From contig JAAYVF010000079.1 of NCBI GenBank assembly GCA_012517325.1, positions 27,352 to 91,351 of the forward strand: a DNA stretch of 64,000 nt, written 5' to 3'. Each line of letters opens with the position of its first letter. The first letter of the stretch is position 1. The translations under genes and the position numbers were made by a program. Positions 61,178 to 64,000 of the stretch are shown piece after piece. Below the pieces are notes generated by a model. That model was not told the origin of the DNA and did no database searches. It was given only the letters and a program-made list of their open reading frames with translations. This stretch comes from Myxococcales bacterium. GTDB lineage: Bacteria > Lernaellota > Lernaellaia > Lernaellales > Lernaellaceae.

Positions 61178-62299
61178 CTATTGGTCAGGACAAATCAATG
61201 CCGGGAAAGTGCCGGCGGGCGCCGGCGAGGCTAGCCCCATAAAATAACTTCCCGCCCAGACAATCATGCCGGCGTCGACCAGCAGCGAATCGCGCCCCTC
61301 GGCCGGTACTACGTCGGCCCAGGCGGTCATGTGGCCGAGTGCCGCCGCCTTGGAGGCCAGCAGGAAATTGAGGCTCAGATCCACCAGTAAAAGATAATCA
61401 TCGGCGGATAGTTGGGAAATGTCGATGATATTCCAGACCAACCGTCCCTGGGCCGCGAAAAAGGCGGCGCGGCCGTCGAGTTTGGTCATTTCTTCCCAAC
61501 GCTCGTCGGGTGGAGCGAGCAATTTGTCGATCGCCGCGTCGTAGCGGGAGAGAAAAGGCCAATCCAGGCCGGGGCTGTCGCAATCGAGCCAGACGTCACC
61601 GCCGCAAACCAGCACGTCGGTCGGCGACGGCACCCCGGCGGGCGGATGGGCGATGATCTGCTCCAGATAGCCGAGGTTGTAACCGTAGATGAAAATCAGC
61701 AGCGGCACGTGCCGGCGCGCCTGAGTCAGAATTTCTTCGGCGGTCCCGCCGGCCGACAGTTCTTCCTGGGCCGCCGTGTACGCCGCCAGCAATTCGAAAA
61801 TCGGCTTGAGCCGGGAAAAGTCCTCGGTCGTCGCCGACCGGCGCGCGAAGGCCAGCAGATCGCGCAGCCACAAGCCGCCGAAATAGCCCGATAGGTACAG
61901 ATCGCCCATGAGGACGCGCGGATCGGCGGCTTCCGCCGGCGGCGCATAGACCAGATCGAAAGCCGAGAGCGGCATCTCGCCCATGAAAAACGAGCGTGCG
62001 TCGGCATCGTCCGGATGCGCCGCGCAATACGCGGTCGCCAGGTCGGTCAACTGGTCTTCGTCGACGACAAAGGCATCATTGGGCCAGAACGGATAAGGCG
62101 GCAGTTCGATTTGCGCGCTCGCCGCCGTATCGTCGTTGTTGTCGTCGTTGTTGTCATCGTTGTTGTCATCGTTGTCATTATCGTCATCGTCGCCGGCGGC
62201 ATCGTCGTCACCCGCCGAGTGATCGTCCTCGGCGCAGGCGAACAGCAGCACCCCGGCCAGAAGCAACCAGCACAAAAAAACCGGTTTTTGAATTTTCAT
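61178..62299 (-). CDS. Lipoprotein with Asp/Asn linker, unknown globular domain
   Basis: A 373-residue lipoprotein. The signal peptide ends in L-L-F-A-C-A-E-D, followed by about 35 Asp/Asn-rich residues (D-N-N-D-D-N-N-D-D repeats). The body (about residues 75-373) is mostly helical, with W-P-N-D-A-F, D-L-V-Y-A-P-P, R-R-H-V-P-L-L-I-F-I-Y-G-Y-N-L-G-Y and no motif I recognise. It could be a C45-like or other small-domain family, but I do not assign one. Start at ATG 62299; an in-frame TTG upstream is less likely. Confidence 0.7.
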   Translation of the reverse strand: MKIQKPVFLCWLLLAGVLLFACAEDDHSAGDDDAAGDDDDNDNDDNNDDNNDDNNDDTAASAQIELPPYPFWPNDAFVVDEDQLTDLATAYCAAHPDDADARSFFMGEMPLSAFDLVYAPPAEAADPRVLMGDLYLSGYFGGLWLRDLLAFARRSATTEDFSRLKPIFELLAAYTAAQEELSAGGTAEEILTQARRHVPLLIFIYGYNLGYLEQIIAHPPAGVPSPTDVLVCGGDVWLDCDSPGLDWPFLSRYDAAIDKLLAPPDERWEEMTKLDGRAAFFAAQGRLVWNIIDISQLSADDYLLLVDLSLNFLLASKAAALGHMTAWADVVPAEGRDSLLVDAGMIVWAGSYFMGLASPAPAGTFPALICPDQ

Positions 62300-62383
62300 C
62301 CGACCTACCCTGGGCAAGAAAAGGTTGTTTGTCTCAGTATCATTCAGCAGCGATCCATGGCAAGGGAGAACCGAACGGCAGGG

Positions 62384-62416
62384 AAAAAGCAGCGGGGCGG
62401 GTTTGGCGCCCGCCCC
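62384..62416 (-). terminator. Intrinsic terminator of the helicase gene
   Basis: GGGGCGGG / CCCGCCCC stem with a 7-base loop (62394-62416). On the minus strand it is followed a few bases later by a run of five T. It lies just beyond the stop of the minus-strand helicase gene and before the lipoprotein gene. Confidence 0.65.
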
Positions 62417-62440
62417 GGTTTTCTTTCTGGCTTGGTTGGA

Positions 62441-63676
62441 TCAGCGCGCGGCGAAACGGCCCAGGCCGCGGCGCGGCATCCGGCGGGACGAACCGCGTTT
62501 GTTGCTCGAAAACACCAGCCGCGGCGCCTTGGCGACCGGAATGCTCGAGGGGAAAGGATGATCCGTCGCGACCGTCAAGGGTTTCCGGATCAACCGCTCG
62601 ATGGCGGTCAGGTCGCTCCGTTCGTCCAGCGCGCAGAAAGACAAAGCGGTTCCCGCCAACCCGGCGCGCCCGGTGCGGCCGATGCGATGCACGTACGATT
62701 CGGATTCGTGCGGCAGATCGAAATTCACCACGTGACTGACCTGATCGATGTCCAGGCCGCGCGAGGCGATGTCGGTCGCCACGAGCACCCGCGCCTTGCC
62801 GCGTTTGAAGGCCTGCAGAATCCGTTCGCGCTGGCTTTGCGATTTGTTGCCGTGAATCGCTTCGGCGGCGATGGCGGCGCGATTCAGGTTTTTCACGACC
62901 ATGTCCGCGCCGTGTTTGGTCCGCGTAAAAACCAGCACCCGCGTGATCTCCGGCCGGGAAAGCAGATGCACCAGCAGCGCCACTTTGTTGGGTTTTTCCA
63001 CGAAGTAGACCGTTTGCGTCACGTTTTCCACCGTGGTGGCGGACTTCGCCGCCGCAACCTCGACCGGTTGGTCCAGGATGCCGCGACCCAAATCGCGGAT
63101 GCTCGCCGGCACCGTGGCGGAAAACAGCAGCGTCTGGCGTTTTTTCGGCAGGGCCGAAACGATGCGCCGGATGTCGGGGATGAACCCCATGTCGAGCATC
63201 CGGTCGCCCTCGTCCAGCACAAAGATTTCCACGTGACGCAAATCGACGTGTCCCTGGTGCATCAGGTCCAGCAACCGCCCCGGGGTCGCCACGAGAATGT
63301 CGATGCCGTTGCCGAGCGCCCGGACTTGCGGATTCTGGTTGACGCCGCCGAAAATGACGGCATGTTTGAGGCCGACGAAAGCGCCGTATGAGCCGAAGCT
63401 CTCGCCGATTTGCGCGGCCAATTCGCGCGTGGGCGCCAACACCAAGGCCCGGATGAGGCGCTTGCCCGGGCGGCCGGCGTTTTGTTGCAGTCGTTGGAGA
63501 ATCGGCAGCGCGAAGGCCGCCGTCTTACCGGTGCCGGTCTGGGCGCAACCCATGAGGTCCCGGCCCTCCAGCACGTGCGGAATCGCCAATTCCTGAATCG
63601 GCGTCGGCGTCGTGTAACCCTGCCGCTGCACCGCCTTGAGCAACGGCGCGATAATTTTCAAATCTGCGAAATTCAT
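62441..63676 (-). CDS. DEAD-box-type ATP-dependent RNA helicase (RhlE-like) with DEGD motif
   Basis: A 411-residue helicase. The order of motifs is Q-motif (T-T-P-T-P-I-Q), Walker A A-Q-T-G-T-G-K-T near 44-51, P-T-R-E-L-A, T-P-G-R, motif II D-E-G-D (D155-D158, normally D-E-A-D), [16 protein letters not shown] and H-R-I-G-R-T-G-R. The Gly for Ala change is within motif II but both acidic residues are kept, so ATPase activity is plausible. The C-terminus is a short Arg-rich tail. It unwinds RNA, for example in ribosome assembly. Start at ATG 63676. No partner in an operon. Confidence 0.93.
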   Translation of the reverse strand: MNFADLKIIAPLLKAVQRQGYTTPTPIQELAIPHVLEGRDLMGCAQTGTGKTAAFALPILQRLQQNAGRPGKRLIRALVLAPTRELAAQIGESFGSYGAFVGLKHAVIFGGVNQNPQVRALGNGIDILVATPGRLLDLMHQGHVDLRHVEIFVLDEGDRMLDMGFIPDIRRIVSALPKKRQTLLFSATVPASIRDLGRGILDQPVEVAAAKSATTVENVTQTVYFVEKPNKVALLVHLLSRPEITRVLVFTRTKHGADMVVKNLNRAAIAAEAIHGNKSQSQRERILQAFKRGKARVLVATDIASRGLDIDQVSHVVNFDLPHESESYVHRIGRTGRAGLAGTALSFCALDERSDLTAIERLIRKPLTVATDHPFPSSIPVAKAPRLVFSSNKRGSSRRMPRRGLGRFAAR

Positions 63677-63869
63677 GATTCCCTATTTTTTCCCTGGTGC
63701 GTCCAAGGCATACGGCAAACGCAACCTACATCGAGTGAAGTCTGGGAGCTTGATTCGGTGACCCAGAGGCGTGCACCAACACGCGGATTCGCTGAAGGAA
63801 CGCTTACAACTCGGCGCGTTTATGCGCCCAATTCCAGAATAAGTCAAGTCCGAAGAACCAGGTGTATTA

Positions 63870-64000
63870 GCTTAGCGACTTTGTCCCCTGTAACTGCTTA
63901 GCGATTATGTCCCCCATGAAGAAGGACATGATTTCGATGACTCCCAAGGAGTTACAGCGGATGAGGTTGCTGGTCTGCGTCCTGGAGGGGCAGCTGCCCC
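63870..64000 (+). mobile_element. Left end of an insertion sequence (cut by window end)
   Basis: Two 19-base direct repeats, GCTTAGCGACTTTGTCCCC (63870-63888) and GCTTAGCGATTATGTCCCC (63896-63914), differ at two places and stand 26 bases apart, immediately before a transposase-like start. This layout resembles the ends of ISNCY-type or similar elements. The exact left boundary is uncertain. Confidence 0.6.
63916..64000 (+). CDS. Transposase N-terminus (3' end outside window)
   Basis: An open frame from ATG 63916 reads M-K-K-D-M-I-S-M-T-P-K-E-L-Q-R-M-R-L and continues L-L-V-C-V-L-E-G-Q-L-P to the window end. The M-T-P-K-E-L-x-R-M start with a following helix is the usual N-terminus of ISNCY-family transposases with a helix-turn-helix domain. 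Only about 28 residues are visible, so the family is a provisional call. It is preceded by the direct repeats of the element. Confidence 0.6.
   Translation, partial: MKKDMISMTPKELQRMRLLVCVLEGQLP

Noticed and set aside
63410..63901. Open frame of 163 codons on the plus strand across the helicase start
   Set aside because: Mostly antisense to the conserved helicase N-terminus and no domain is visible.

Overview
The window is high-GC DNA with densely packed genes and the cell-envelope proteins of a didermic (Gram-negative) bacterium: an OmpA-type peptidoglycan-binding protein, many predicted lipoproteins, periplasm-facing multihaem cytochromes and a Tat-type signal. The style of the secreted proteins (lipobox followed by a long Asp/Asn tract, FG-GAP propellers, Cys-rich repeats) and the anaerobic-type enzymes resemble uncultured delta-proteobacteria or Myxococcota-like lineages. 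No rRNA or tRNA gene is visible, so the phylum is an inference only.

Layout. 0-2 kb: end of gltB plus gltD (ammonia assimilation). 2-5.5 kb: an exported tandem Tudor-like protein, then a MarR regulator translationally coupled to two 2-hydroxyacyl-CoA dehydratase-type subunits. 5.5-20 kb: exported and surface proteins (two tandem paralogous alpha/beta-hydrolase lipoproteins, an exported nitroreductase, a PLP amino-acid deaminase/aldolase, an exported tyrosine-type phosphatase, a giant subtilase with FG-GAP repeats, an M3 peptidase and a TAP-like hydrolase). 20.0-20.7 kb: a ribA reading frame cut by one in-frame amber codon. 20.8-29.3 kb: an arginine operon (P-loop gene-argC-argD-argB-M20 deacylase-argR-argG-argH) with overlapping or abutting genes and twin ARG boxes on its promoter; argA/argJ and argF are absent. 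29.3-37.7 kb: a membrane-anchored beta-propeller, two B12-binding radical SAM enzymes and two paralogous membrane multihaem cytochromes.

37.7-46.7 kb: pirin, a PAF-acetylhydrolase-like lipoprotein, a DUF362 protein, a Tat-targeted amidohydrolase with a Gfo/Idh/MocA oxidoreductase, and a lipoprotein built of repeated Y-A-T-D-x-x-G-x-W units. 46.7-51.4 kb: a catabolic-type operon (SDR, ThDP enzyme, MFS transporter, TetR regulator) behind a promoter with a nested dyad operator. 51.7-55.4 kb: a seven-repeat FG-GAP surface protein and an OmpA-family protein. 55.5-63.7 kb: typA/bipA, a receiver-only response regulator with a six-PAS hybrid-free histidine kinase, another Asp-linker lipoprotein and a DEAD-box-type helicase with a DEGD motif. 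The last 130 bases are the left end of an insertion sequence.

The points most worth following are the unknown P-loop gene that opens an ArgR-controlled arginine operon lacking its acetylation step, the 29-38 kb membrane redox locus with CX4CH/CX5CH haem sites, and the family of Asp/Asn-linker surface proteins, two of which carry the linker at the C-terminus before a short Gly/Cys tail.
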